Positions 45,015 to 53,100 of a stretch of DNA of 64,000 nt are shown piece after piece (the stretch's first letter is position 1; the number at the start of each line of letters is the position of its first letter). A model generated the notes under the pieces. It saw nothing but the letters and a program-made list of their open reading frames with translations. It ran no database searches and was not told the origin of the DNA. The translations under genes and the position numbers were made by a program. Source of the stretch: Alkalimarinus coralli (GTDB lineage: Bacteria > Pseudomonadota > Gammaproteobacteria > Pseudomonadales > Oleiphilaceae); NCBI RefSeq assembly GCF_023650515.1, contig NZ_CP096016.1:236001-300000 (forward strand), in the 5' to 3' direction.

Positions 45015-46001
45015 ATGAAAGGGGTGATCTTAGATGCAGCCAGCTTAGGTGAGGGTGTATCACTGTCTGGTTTAGGTAAGCACATCGAGTCCATTGAATA
45101 TTACGATGGAACGCGGCCTGAAGAGGTCGTCAGCCGCATTCAGGGCAAGCAAATTGTTATTGTTAACAAGGTCGTGCTGGGGGAGGCAGAGCTTGCGCAA
45201 GCCCCTGATCTAAAACTAATTGCCGTCACTGCAACGGGTACGAACAATATAGATTTGGATGCTGCAAAAAAGCATGACATAAGAGTAGTTAATGTCACTG
45301 GTTATGGCAGAGCAACGGTTGTTCAGCACACTTTCTCGTTAATTCTTGCGCTGTCTAATAATTTGATCAACTACGTTGCCGATGTGAGGTCAGGTTTATG
45401 GGCAAAAAGTAAAACGTTCTGCTTAATGGATCACCCGATTCGAGAGCTGGAAGGTAAAACGCTGGGTGTAATCGGGTACGGTGAGTTGGGGCAGGGAGTT
45501 GCCAAAATGGGCGAAGCGTTTGGCATGAATGTTCTTGTCGGTGCCAGGCAGGGCGCTAGTCGAGACTCGGGAACTGAAAATAAGGCAGAACAAAAAGGCC
45601 GTGTTGATCGTGTTTCGCTTGAAACGCTTATACAGACGTCCGATGTGATCTCGTTGCATTGTCTGTTGAGTGCTGAAACGCAAGGTCTTATCGGCAGTCG
45701 AGAGTTAGAGATGATGAAACCTGGTGCTATTCTCATTAATACCTCTCGGGGTGGTTTGATTGATGAAACGGCTCTGGCAGATGCGCTCAGGGAGCGACGC
45801 ATCGCGGGGGCTGCAACCGATGTACTGAGTGAGGAGCCTCCAGTGAATGGCAACCCGCTTTTGGCAGAGGATATTCCAAACCTGATTGTAACCCCTCACT
45901 GTGCCTGGGCTAGTCGTGAGGCGAGGCAGCGGCTGATTGATATTACGGCTGAAAATATCAGTCGTTTTGTCGCTAATACCCAAGAGCGGTTTATCGTTTA
46001 A
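45015..46001 (+). CDS. D-2-hydroxyacid dehydrogenase (glycerate dehydrogenase-like)
   Basis: 328 residues. Dinucleotide motif GVIGYGELGQGVA (about 152-164). Catalytic residues are visible: Arg in NTSRGGLIDE (about 240-249), Glu in DVLSEEPP (about 269-276) and His in TPHCAWAS (about 293-300). Early TGTNNIDLDAA and GRATVVQHTF match the HprA-type group. It likely reduces hydroxypyruvate or a related 2-oxo acid with NAD(P)H. RBS TAGGAGG seven bases before the ATG. The next gene, yjbQ, follows after 21 bp and is probably co-transcribed. Confidence 0.9.
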   Translation: MKGVILDAASLGEGVSLSGLGKHIESIEYYDGTRPEEVVSRIQGKQIVIVNKVVLGEAELAQAPDLKLIAVTATGTNNIDLDAAKKHDIRVVNVTGYGRATVVQHTFSLILALSNNLINYVADVRSGLWAKSKTFCLMDHPIRELEGKTLGVIGYGELGQGVAKMGEAFGMNVLVGARQGASRDSGTENKAEQKGRVDRVSLETLIQTSDVISLHCLLSAETQGLIGSRELEMMKPGAILINTSRGGLIDETALADALRERRIAGAATDVLSEEPPVNGNPLLAEDIPNLIVTPHCAWASREARQRLIDITAENISRFVANTQERFIV

Positions 46002-46022
46002 CCGATCTTAAGTGAGGTTTTT

Positions 46023-46442
46023 ATGTGGTTTCAAAAAGCGCTTTCGTTATCCCCAAAATCGAGAGGGTTTCACCTGGTCACTGATGAGGTTCTAAAGCAG
46101 TTGCCAGAAATTAACTCAGTATCGGTGGGTCTATTACATCTTTTTATACAACACACCTCAGCGTCATTGGCGATTTGTGAAAATGCAGACCCGACCGTGA
46201 GAAGTGACATGGAAGCGCACTTTAACCACTCGGTTCCAGAAGGTGCGCCCTATTATCGGCATACACTGGAGGGAAGCGACGATATGCCTGCACATATCAA
46301 GTCGGTCACGGTGGGGGTAGATCTGATGATTCCCGTCTGTGATGGCAATCTGAAGCTGGGGCTCTGGCAGGGAATATATCTGGGTGAGCACCGAAATTTT
46401 GGAGGATCAAGATGCGTTGTTGCAACCCTGCAAGGTGAATAA
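46023..46442 (+). CDS. YjbQ family protein (UPF0047)
   Basis: 139 residues. Signature [16 protein letters not shown] (about 41-56), the metal-site His in FNHSVPEG... [17 protein letters not shown], and the C-terminal [14 protein letters not shown]. coli YjbQ has a weak thiamine phosphate synthase activity reported for the family, but the physiological role is unclear. A GAGG five bases before ATG 46023 supports the start. Probably in one unit with the dehydrogenase upstream. Confidence 0.9.
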   Translation: MWFQKALSLSPKSRGFHLVTDEVLKQLPEINSVSVGLLHLFIQHTSASLAICENADPTVRSDMEAHFNHSVPEGAPYYRHTLEGSDDMPAHIKSVTVGVDLMIPVCDGNLKLGLWQGIYLGEHRNFGGSRCVVATLQGE

Positions 46443-46545
46443 CCGGTTATCAGCCGATAGCAGAGGTTAATGCCTGTTTTTTAAGGGCCTTTCGTTGCAA
46501 AAATGACATTTGATTCCTATGCTAAAGGGATGTCTCTTTATAGGT

Positions 46546-49395
46546 ATGTATCGGATGACACCCCCAGTATATTCGTCACTGTTAGCAAAGTTTTTATTGG
46601 CCGCAGCACTGCCTCTACTGCTTCTTTTGGTTTTTGCCAATGTTGTTTACGTTTATTTGAAAACAGATGAACTTAGAGATAGGCAATTAGAGGGAGTAAA
46701 TAACGAAGTTCAACTATTGGCGACCCAGTTATCTATTCCGGTCTGGCAGTTTGATAAAGAGACTGTGGTATCGCTGGTGCAGAGTCTCGGTGAACCCAAT
46801 TATATTGTTTGTGCAAGGCTTGAAGAATACGAAAGCTACAGTGATGTGGTGAGGCAATCCCATCAGGTGGGCAACTGTAGCGAAGAGGCGCTCAGTGAAA
46901 TAGGCGCTATTGAGCGGGTTAGCGCAGATGTTACCTATGACTATGATGGCCAACTGGTTAAGACCGGCCTGCTTGAGGCGACACTCGATTTGAGTCAGGT
47001 AGGGGACTCGTTAGTCGCGTCGCTCCTTAGCGAACTGATTCTCTTTGTACTTTATGTTGTTATCTTCCTTATTGGTTTTACTGTTGCACTGAAAGCGACG
47101 GTGCTTAAACCTTTGCAAATGGTACACACATCTATTTTGTCATATCAGAACTCCGGAAAGCGAGAGCTGGTGGAATGGAGATCAAAAGACGAACTGGGAA
47201 CGCTGATTGAAGAGTACAATAAAAATCTGGTCGGGATGGATAAAGCTGAACAGGCCTTAAAAGACAAAAATATTGTGTTAGAGGCTGCGAAAAAGGATGC
47301 TGAAGAAGCGAGAGATATTGCGGAGCAAACAGCCCGTGCCAAGAGTGAGTTTCTGGCTAATATGAGCCATGAGATACGAACGCCCATGAATGCCATACAG
47401 GGGCTGGCAGAAATGTTAAGCCGCACCCGCCTCAATGTAAAACAGGGCGGTTATCTGCACCGAATTAGAAATTCTGCTGACATACTCTTGGCAATCATCA
47501 ATGATATTCTGGATTTCTCAAAAATCGAAGCAGGCAAGCTAGAACTTGAAAAGGTTGAGTTTTCCCTGGCCGAAACGATAGAGAAAGTGGCTGATGTCGA
47601 ATCTTTTGTGGCAGGCAATAAGGGCATCGATATCATTGTCAGAATCTCCCAGGATATTCCTGACCGGCTCAAAGGCGATGCCATGCGGTTCAGTCAGGTA
47701 CTGATCAACCTGATCAGTAATGCCATAAAATTTACCGAAAGCGGAGAAATTACGGTATCGATTGAGCCGGTCAGTCGTAACAACGAAGATATTGTCATCA
47801 GAGGTGTGGTTACAGATACCGGCGTGGGCATTGCAGATGACGCATTGAACACATTGTTTGACTCTTTTACTCAAGCGGATGGTTCGACTACCCGACGATT
47901 CGGGGGAACGGGGTTAGGGCTTACAATCTGTAAACGGCTTGTTGAGCTAATGAATGGCGAGATCAGTGCCAAAAGCCAGCTAGGAAAAGGAAGTGAATTC
48001 TCGTTTACTGCACACTTTTCTGTTATGTCAGATTGGCAAGAGGGTGATAACCCGTTTGAAATGTTGCAAGGCAATGTGCCTGATGTCATGGTTGTTGGAG
48101 ACAGCCGTTCATGCGATGAGCTGTTTGCTATTTTCAGCAAACAAAAGCTGAATGTTCAGCGGGTGGACTCCGGCGAGGGAGTGATCAGCTTTTTAACCGA
48201 ACTTTCTGAGGGTGAGAAAAACAATCAGCCGTTACGTCCAGCCAATGCTCCGCTGGTGATCTACATCGATATTAATAATGTCAGGGTGAGCTTTTCTGAA
48301 GTCGCAGAGAAAATTTCGCAGCTACAAGACCCGTCCGCATGTAGACTGGTGCCGATATTAACGGTTAGCCAACGGGATAAAATTGAGTCTGAAGAGGAGG
48401 GGGCCTATATAGCGGCAGTGTTGACCAAGCCGATTTTGCAACGAAGGGCTTGCCAGTCCCTAATGGATGCGGTGATGTTGCCTCGCGATGAAAGTGGTCA
48501 TGGACTGTTGCCTGCCACTGAGGAAAGCCTGAGGGGGACGAAAATACTGGTTGTAGAAGACAATCAGGTCAATCAATTGGTGGCTCGCGAAATGCTCGAG
48601 TCCGCAGGCGTGATTGTTCGTGTTGCTGATAACGGTGAACAGGCGTTAAACCGGCTGGAAGACAAGTTCATCACTTATGATGCGGTGTTAATGGACGTGC
48701 ATATGCCGGTGATGGATGGTTATGGCGCAACGAAAGCTATTCGGCAAAAATACGGTGATCGCCTGCCAGTTATTGCGTTAACAGCCAATGCCACAACGGA
48801 AGAGAAAAAGCGCTGCCTTGAAATCGGTATGAGTGACTTCCTAACAAAACCAATCGATAGCGAAACGCTTTTTAAAGTCCTTTCGTACTGGGTGCGTCTG
48901 AGTAAGGGCAGTGCAAGTTACTCTGAACTCAACCAGGCGCCTCAGGGTGATGGCCTCTCTGATATCGCAGCAAGTGATCGTGCAGTGACAGCCGAGCGCG
49001 TTGTGCCCTTGGATGCAGTCTCGACTGACGCGACCATTTCATCTGGCGCAGTGGTATCGATGGACGACCTTGAAACTCGCTTTAAAGCACACCCCACGAT
49101 TATTCCGCGCATCTTTCAGAGTTTTAAAGAGAGCTTTTGTAATTTTGAAACCGAGTTTATGGATGCGCTGGATGCATCAGATGATGAAACCTTGTATCGT
49201 CTGGCTCACTCACTCAAAGGGAGTGCATCAAACATCTCGGCTGAAAGGCTCAGAGAGTTATCTGCAGACCTGGAAGAGATGTTGAAAGAGAACAAGAAAA
49301 TTGAGGCTTTGGAGTGGTTTCCCTGGGTCGTTGATCATTTAAGTAAAGTCCTTGCCTTCATTGACGACTACCTCAAAAGTGAGGAAGCGAAATAA
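46546..49395 (+). CDS. Hybrid sensor histidine kinase with receiver and HPt domains
   Basis: About 950 residues; the start is uncertain (TTG 46510, ATG 46519, 46546 or 46555). Residue numbers below count from TTG 46510. TM1 is at about 26-50, a periplasmic sensor at 51-168, and TM2 at 175-198. A HAMP/linker and coiled coil follow to 280. The HisKA box has the phospho-His H287 in MSHEIRTPMNA. The HATPase has NLISNAIKF, DTGVGI and GGTGLGL. The next 130 residues look like a receiver lacking the acceptor Asp. A canonical receiver has D729 in LMDVHMPVMDGYG, and an HPt ends the chain with H900 in LAHSLKGSA. This is a full BarA-type phosphorelay, with no partner regulator visible nearby. Confidence 0.9.
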   Translation: MYRMTPPVYSSLLAKFLLAAALPLLLLLVFANVVYVYLKTDELRDRQLEGVNNEVQLLATQLSIPVWQFDKETVVSLVQSLGEPNYIVCARLEEYESYSDVVRQSHQVGNCSEEALSEIGAIERVSADVTYDYDGQLVKTGLLEATLDLSQVGDSLVASLLSELILFVLYVVIFLIGFTVALKATVLKPLQMVHTSILSYQNSGKRELVEWRSKDELGTLIEEYNKNLVGMDKAEQALKDKNIVLEAAKKDAEEARDIAEQTARAKSEFLANMSHEIRTPMNAIQGLAEMLSRTRLNVKQGGYLHRIRNSADILLAIINDILDFSKIEAGKLELEKVEFSLAETIEKVADVESFVAGNKGIDIIVRISQDIPDRLKGDAMRFSQVLINLISNAIKFTESGEITVSIEPVSRNNEDIVIRGVVTDTGVGIADDALNTLFDSFTQADGSTTRRFGGTGLGLTICKRLVELMNGEISAKSQLGKGSEFSFTAHFSVMSDWQEGDNPFEMLQGNVPDVMVVGDSRSCDELFAIFSKQKLNVQRVDSGEGVISFLTELSEGEKNNQPLRPANAPLVIYIDINNVRVSFSEVAEKISQLQDPSACRLVPILTVSQRDKIESEEEGAYIAAVLTKPILQRRACQSLMDAVMLPRDESGHGLLPATEESLRGTKILVVEDNQVNQLVAREMLESAGVIVRVADNGEQALNRLEDKFITYDAVLMDVHMPVMDGYGATKAIRQKYGDRLPVIALTANATTEEKKRCLEIGMSDFLTKPIDSETLFKVLSYWVRLSKGSASYSELNQAPQGDGLSDIAASDRAVTAERVVPLDAVSTDATISSGAVVSMDDLETRFKAHPTIIPRIFQSFKESFCNFETEFMDALDASDDETLYRLAHSLKGSASNISAERLRELSADLEEMLKENKKIEALEWFPWVVDHLSKVLAFIDDYLKSEEAK

Positions 49396-49421
49396 TCGGC
49401 ATAGCGGATTAAAATACAGGA

Positions 49422-50738
49422 ATGCAAATGAATTTAAACAACAAGTTTGAGCAGGCGGAACGCTGGTTGTTTACAAGCCAAAAAGAATTTAAGGGTATCA
49501 TGTCATTGCTGCACCGGATAGGCCGCATTTTGTTTGCTGTTATTCGCGATGTGCTAAGTGGTAATTTGACGCTACACGCGATGGGGCTTGTTTATACCAC
49601 TATGCTTTCAATTGTGCCTCTTTTAGCCCTAAGCTTTTCTGTATTGAAAGCCATGGGTGTGCACAATCAATTAACGCCTCTTCTATATAGTTTCTTTGAG
49701 CCAATGGGGCAGCAAGGCGTTAACATCGCAGATAACGTTCTGGGTTTTGTAGACAATATCAAGGTGGGGGTGCTGGGCTCAGTGGGGTTGGTGCTATTAA
49801 TATATACCGTGATCTCGCTTGTCCAGAAAATAGAACGTTCATTTAACTATATCTGGCGAGTGCCTCAACTGAGGTCTGTGAGCCAGAGGTTTAGTAACTA
49901 TTTAAGCGTTATTATGGTGGGGCCATTGCTTATGGCGTCGGCAATTGGCGTATCTGCCACGGTGATGAACTCGTCTTTTGTACTTGAGGTCATGCAAATA
50001 GAGCCTTTTGGGTTTTTGATAGCCAGTGCCAGCAAGCTGATGCCATTTCTGCTGATTATCACTGCATTTACCTTTGTTTATCTGTTTATGCCGAACACTA
50101 AAGTGCATTTCAAAAGCGCGTTAATAGGTGGCATTGTCAGCGGTATTACCTGGCAGATGATTGGTGTGTTGTTCGCCTCGTTTGTCGTTAATTCGGCAAA
50201 GTATGAAGCGATCTATTCCGGCTTTGCGATGGGTATCGTGCTCCTGATATGGCTCTATGTGTGCTGGCTGGTTCTTTTATTGGGTTCCAGCATTGCTTAT
50301 TATGATCAGAACTTTAGTCATATTACACGTAGTTATCAGGTGAAAGTTTCTCCTGAAATCTCTGAACGGCTTGCATTGACCATTATGGAAGAGGTCGCTC
50401 GCCGGTATGATCGCTCAGAAAAGCCGATTACCCAGCTTAAGCTGGAGGAGATGTTGCCGGTGCCTCCGGTATTAACTCGGGATGTTTCAGATAAGTTATT
50501 GAGACAGTCAATGCTGATGGTCGCGGGAGAGAATGGCGATGCCCTGGTACCCGCAACATCGTTGGACAAGCTTTCCTTGCTTGATGTCGTCAAGGCGGTG
50601 CGAGCAGATGAAGAAAATATTGCTATACGGCTGAGGCAGGCCGGTAATCTATCAGAATTCTATGACTCAATCGAACAGGCATTGGAAGCTGAGCTAAAGG
50701 GGTTGACGTTACAGCAACTGGTGAGGCCTTCCGCTTAG
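49422..50738 (+). CDS. YihY/BrkB family inner-membrane protein
   Basis: 438 residues. Six or more hydrophobic segments occur at about 35-320, with the family motif LTLHAMGLVYTTMLSIVPLLALSFSVLKAMG (broken here: LTLHAMGLVYTT then MLSIVPLLALSFS). The C-terminal 120 residues are soluble and end in a probable winged-helix pattern (SERLALTIMEEVARRYDRSE...), an extension many shorter YihY proteins lack. The protein was once annotated as tRNA-processing RNase BN, but it is a membrane protein of unknown role. Located 27 bp after the hybrid kinase stop and likely co-transcribed. Confidence 0.88.
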   Translation: MQMNLNNKFEQAERWLFTSQKEFKGIMSLLHRIGRILFAVIRDVLSGNLTLHAMGLVYTTMLSIVPLLALSFSVLKAMGVHNQLTPLLYSFFEPMGQQGVNIADNVLGFVDNIKVGVLGSVGLVLLIYTVISLVQKIERSFNYIWRVPQLRSVSQRFSNYLSVIMVGPLLMASAIGVSATVMNSSFVLEVMQIEPFGFLIASASKLMPFLLIITAFTFVYLFMPNTKVHFKSALIGGIVSGITWQMIGVLFASFVVNSAKYEAIYSGFAMGIVLLIWLYVCWLVLLLGSSIAYYDQNFSHITRSYQVKVSPEISERLALTIMEEVARRYDRSEKPITQLKLEEMLPVPPVLTRDVSDKLLRQSMLMVAGENGDALVPATSLDKLSLLDVVKAVRADEENIAIRLRQAGNLSEFYDSIEQALEAELKGLTLQQLVRPSA

Positions 50739-50773
50739 CCTGACCAGCGTCTTGTTGCTGGTTTGATTATAGT

Positions 50774-50803
50774 CTTGCGCGCTTACCCGGATAAGCGTGC
50801 AAG
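50774..50803. terminator. Hairpin between yihY and small convergent gene
   Basis: CTTGC-CGCTTA pairs with TAAGCG-GCAAG around CCCGGA, giving an 11-bp imperfect stem. It covers the stop of the leftward small gene (50783-50785). No strong T-run. Confidence 0.45.
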
Positions 50804-50992
50804 CATGCTACAACGTTCGTGAATCATAGACTCGTAGGAACGTAGTGTGCCAAAGGAGGGTCTTGTACGCTGGGTTTCTTCAATTTCCAGCTTTTGAATA
50901 AGTTGGCTGACTTCCTGTAGTAGCTGCCTTCTAATCTGATTGCGCTTTTTAACTTCTTTTCCCAATCGTATCTGACAGAGTTCGCTTGCCAT
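50783..50992 (-). CDS. Small charged helical protein
   Basis: 69 residues. AGGAG seven bases before the ATG supports translation. Highly charged and predicted helical throughout (KEVKKRNQIRRQLLQEVSQL, then LIQKLEIEETQR), with two cysteines (Cys6 and one near the end). No signal peptide or membrane segment. No family is recognised. It converges on yihY, so it is a single-gene unit whose stop is inside a hairpin. Confidence 0.65.
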   Translation of the reverse strand: MASELCQIRLGKEVKKRNQIRRQLLQEVSQLIQKLEIEETQRTRPSFGTLRSYESMIHERCSMLARLSG

Positions 50993-51225
50993 TTCGCTCT
51001 CCTGAGTGCATCCGTTTGAATGTACGGTAATAAAATTTTACAAAAAATCACATTCCAAGGAAAAGTTAAGCTCATCAATGCAGATAAGTCAAAAACTTCG
51101 TAATATTTTTATAAAGCTTTTGTAACTTATTATATTTTAATGAGTTTGTTGCGTATTCTTGGCAAGAAGTGCTTGATGGAAAATATAGTTAAGGGAGATG
51201 TGTCTTTCCGCTACTAGTGAGAGTA

Positions 51226-51248
51226 AACAGCCCTGAAACAGGGCTGTT
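51226..51248 (-). terminator. 10-bp perfect hairpin after the DUF445 gene
   Basis: AACAGCCCTG and CAGGGCTGTT flank AAA, with extended partial pairing. It lies 46 bp past the stop of the leftward gene; there is no long T-run. Confidence 0.55.
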
Positions 51249-51293
51249 ACTACTCAGTGGAGGGTGGATGTCGGGGTAGGCGTTGATGCTAAG

Positions 51294-52520
51294 CTAAAAG
51301 TTAGAACCGAATACAAACACTAGCTGAGCAAGGCCTGCGCCAAACCCTAGCGCGGCACCAATGAGAATGAGCTTAATCTCGTCTTCCTGGAAGCAGGGCC
51401 TGAGTAGATCCTGAAACTCCTCTGAGGAGAGGTTTTCCATTCGCGTTCTCATTATGTTTTCTACCGCCTCAGCTCTGTCATTGTTGAAAACGGGGTCAGA
51501 AAATGCCTCGGCGGATATTGCAATCGCTTTCTCGCCTACCTGATGCTTAAGGTGCGCAAAGCCCTTGGGGCCAAAGGCGATCTGGGTTAGCGGTTTTGAA
51601 ATACCCGCAGTATCATCGACAATAGGTTTAATGTGCTTTTTAACCATGTTCTTGGCTCTGTCAGCACTGGGGCCATTAAGTATGGCGTTAATAATGTTAC
51701 CGATGGTCAGAATTTCGTGGGTGATAATTGCGCAGAAAGAGTGTGCAACAGCCTTTTGTCGCTTCAGAAACAACCCTTGCAGCTCAATGCCCATAACCTT
51801 AACCGGGTTAAGGGGACGGAAAATTACGTTCAGTGCGATCCAGTTGGTTGCGTATCCGACGATAAGCCCGGCAACAGGAAGAATCCACCAGTTCTTGAAG
51901 AAGTACCAGACAGCCATTTGAACAAGGCCAAATAGAAAGCCGAGCCAGGCACCGGAATTGATGATAAAGCGGAACTCTTTGTCTCCACACTCGAGGAAAA
52001 TACGATTCAGCAGTACTTTGTCTTCAGACAGCTGGTCGATTACCATGCCCTTGATGTCCAAAAGCTCTTCAATATTGTTAGACAGATCCTCTACCAGATT
52101 GTCTACCAGATCGGGCGCACTTTTCCTTACTCGGTCGTAGACCATTTGGCGCATTGGCGTGGGCAGGTTTTCCCAGAATGTTGCGTGCTCTTTCAGCATC
52201 AGCTCATCAACATACTCTTCTATCCTTGGTTCTACGGTTTCAATAATATGGGAGGCCAGCACCGTGGGATCAATCTGATCAAATATTTCGCCAACAGTTC
52301 CAATTTTCGATATGGTTGCATCAACGCTAATGGCTGCCATCTTACGCGCTTTTGATGGAATGATGCCCTGCCAACCAAGGAGTGGGGGAATACCGATAAA
52401 CTCTAATGGTAAAAAGGTTAGCTTGATTGCCAGCCAGTTGGTCGTCCAGCCGATGAGTCCGGCAATAAAAGGAATGCTGACGTATTTCCAAAACTCTGGG
52501 TTTTGTAATAGTTCCATCAT
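51294..52520 (-). CDS. DUF445 family membrane protein
   Basis: 408 residues. The N-terminal helix (YVSIPFIAGLIGWTTNWLAIK, about 14-34) contains the family's GxxTNWLAI motif; the same element recurs in the middle (AGLIVGYATNWIALNVIFRP) and a third hydrophobic segment closes the chain (GAALGFGAGLAQLVFVFG). Between these are amphipathic helices. DUF445 proteins are conserved but uncharacterised. Its upstream region (52521-53100) has palindromes that might regulate it. Confidence 0.85.
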   Translation of the reverse strand: MMELLQNPEFWKYVSIPFIAGLIGWTTNWLAIKLTFLPLEFIGIPPLLGWQGIIPSKARKMAAISVDATISKIGTVGEIFDQIDPTVLASHIIETVEPRIEEYVDELMLKEHATFWENLPTPMRQMVYDRVRKSAPDLVDNLVEDLSNNIEELLDIKGMVIDQLSEDKVLLNRIFLECGDKEFRFIINSGAWLGFLFGLVQMAVWYFFKNWWILPVAGLIVGYATNWIALNVIFRPLNPVKVMGIELQGLFLKRQKAVAHSFCAIITHEILTIGNIINAILNGPSADRAKNMVKKHIKPIVDDTAGISKPLTQIAFGPKGFAHLKHQVGEKAIAISAEAFSDPVFNNDRAEAVENIMRTRMENLSSEEFQDLLRPCFQEDEIKLILIGAALGFGAGLAQLVFVFGSNF

Positions 52521-53100
52521 TTATCTACTTCACCTTTTCAAATGCAGAGACCGGTGGGGGCTCGCATTTAATATCAGAGTTATTTAGGTGTCCAGACTAT
52601 GCAGGACAATAATAAATCGTTCGAGAATAGCTGTTTTCGAATTATATATGGCAGTGTTTGAAAACGAACATTTTAAACTGGTGCGTATTATATCGATGGA
52701 AAAGGCATTGAAAAGGCAGCCTGATACTATTTGTAACAAAACACGCATTAGCTCACATTTTGTTCGCTTTTAATGGTTACATTTTGCAGCAATATAAAAT
52801 GATATTCACAGTTGACAAAATGATCTGATCTCCGCGTCATAAAAAAGTAAAAAAATGTCATATGACAATATTGACATTTATAACATGTTGAATTTAAAGA
52901 ATAAACGTTCTTGGTCTATTTTTCGGCCAATTTGTCATGAAGCTAGATAAAACAGGGCCAAGCGCGTGTTTCCCAAAAACTATTCACAGAGTTATCCACA
53001 GAAAATGTGGGTAACTCTTTAACCCTTTAAAATTATTGATTTTCGCGCCATATTTTAACAATTCTCAGGATTCCCTAGTTAGTTTTACTGCTCTGTTTTT
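52521..53100. other. 580-bp AT-rich non-coding region with palindromes
   Basis: No gene seen. It contains a 12-bp palindrome TGTCATATGACA (52856-52867), an adjacent nested repeat AAATGTCA/TTGACATTT, and a stem with two DnaA-box-like sequences (52989-53017). The A/T-rich block at 52770-52930 is unusually poor in G and C for this window. Confidence 0.6.
52989..53017. other. DnaA-box pair in an inverted hairpin
   Basis: TTATCCACA (52992-53000, exact DnaA-box consensus) and TGTGGGTAA (53006-53014; reverse TTACCCACA) face each other and extend into a 12-bp stem GAGTTATCCACA / TGTGGGTAACTC with one G-T pair. It may be a DnaA site, a transcription terminator, or both. Confidence 0.5.

Noticed and set aside
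52989-53017. Chromosome origin (oriC)
   Set aside because: Only one DnaA-box pair and no dnaA, dnaN, gidA or rpmH genes nearby, so an origin is unlikely.
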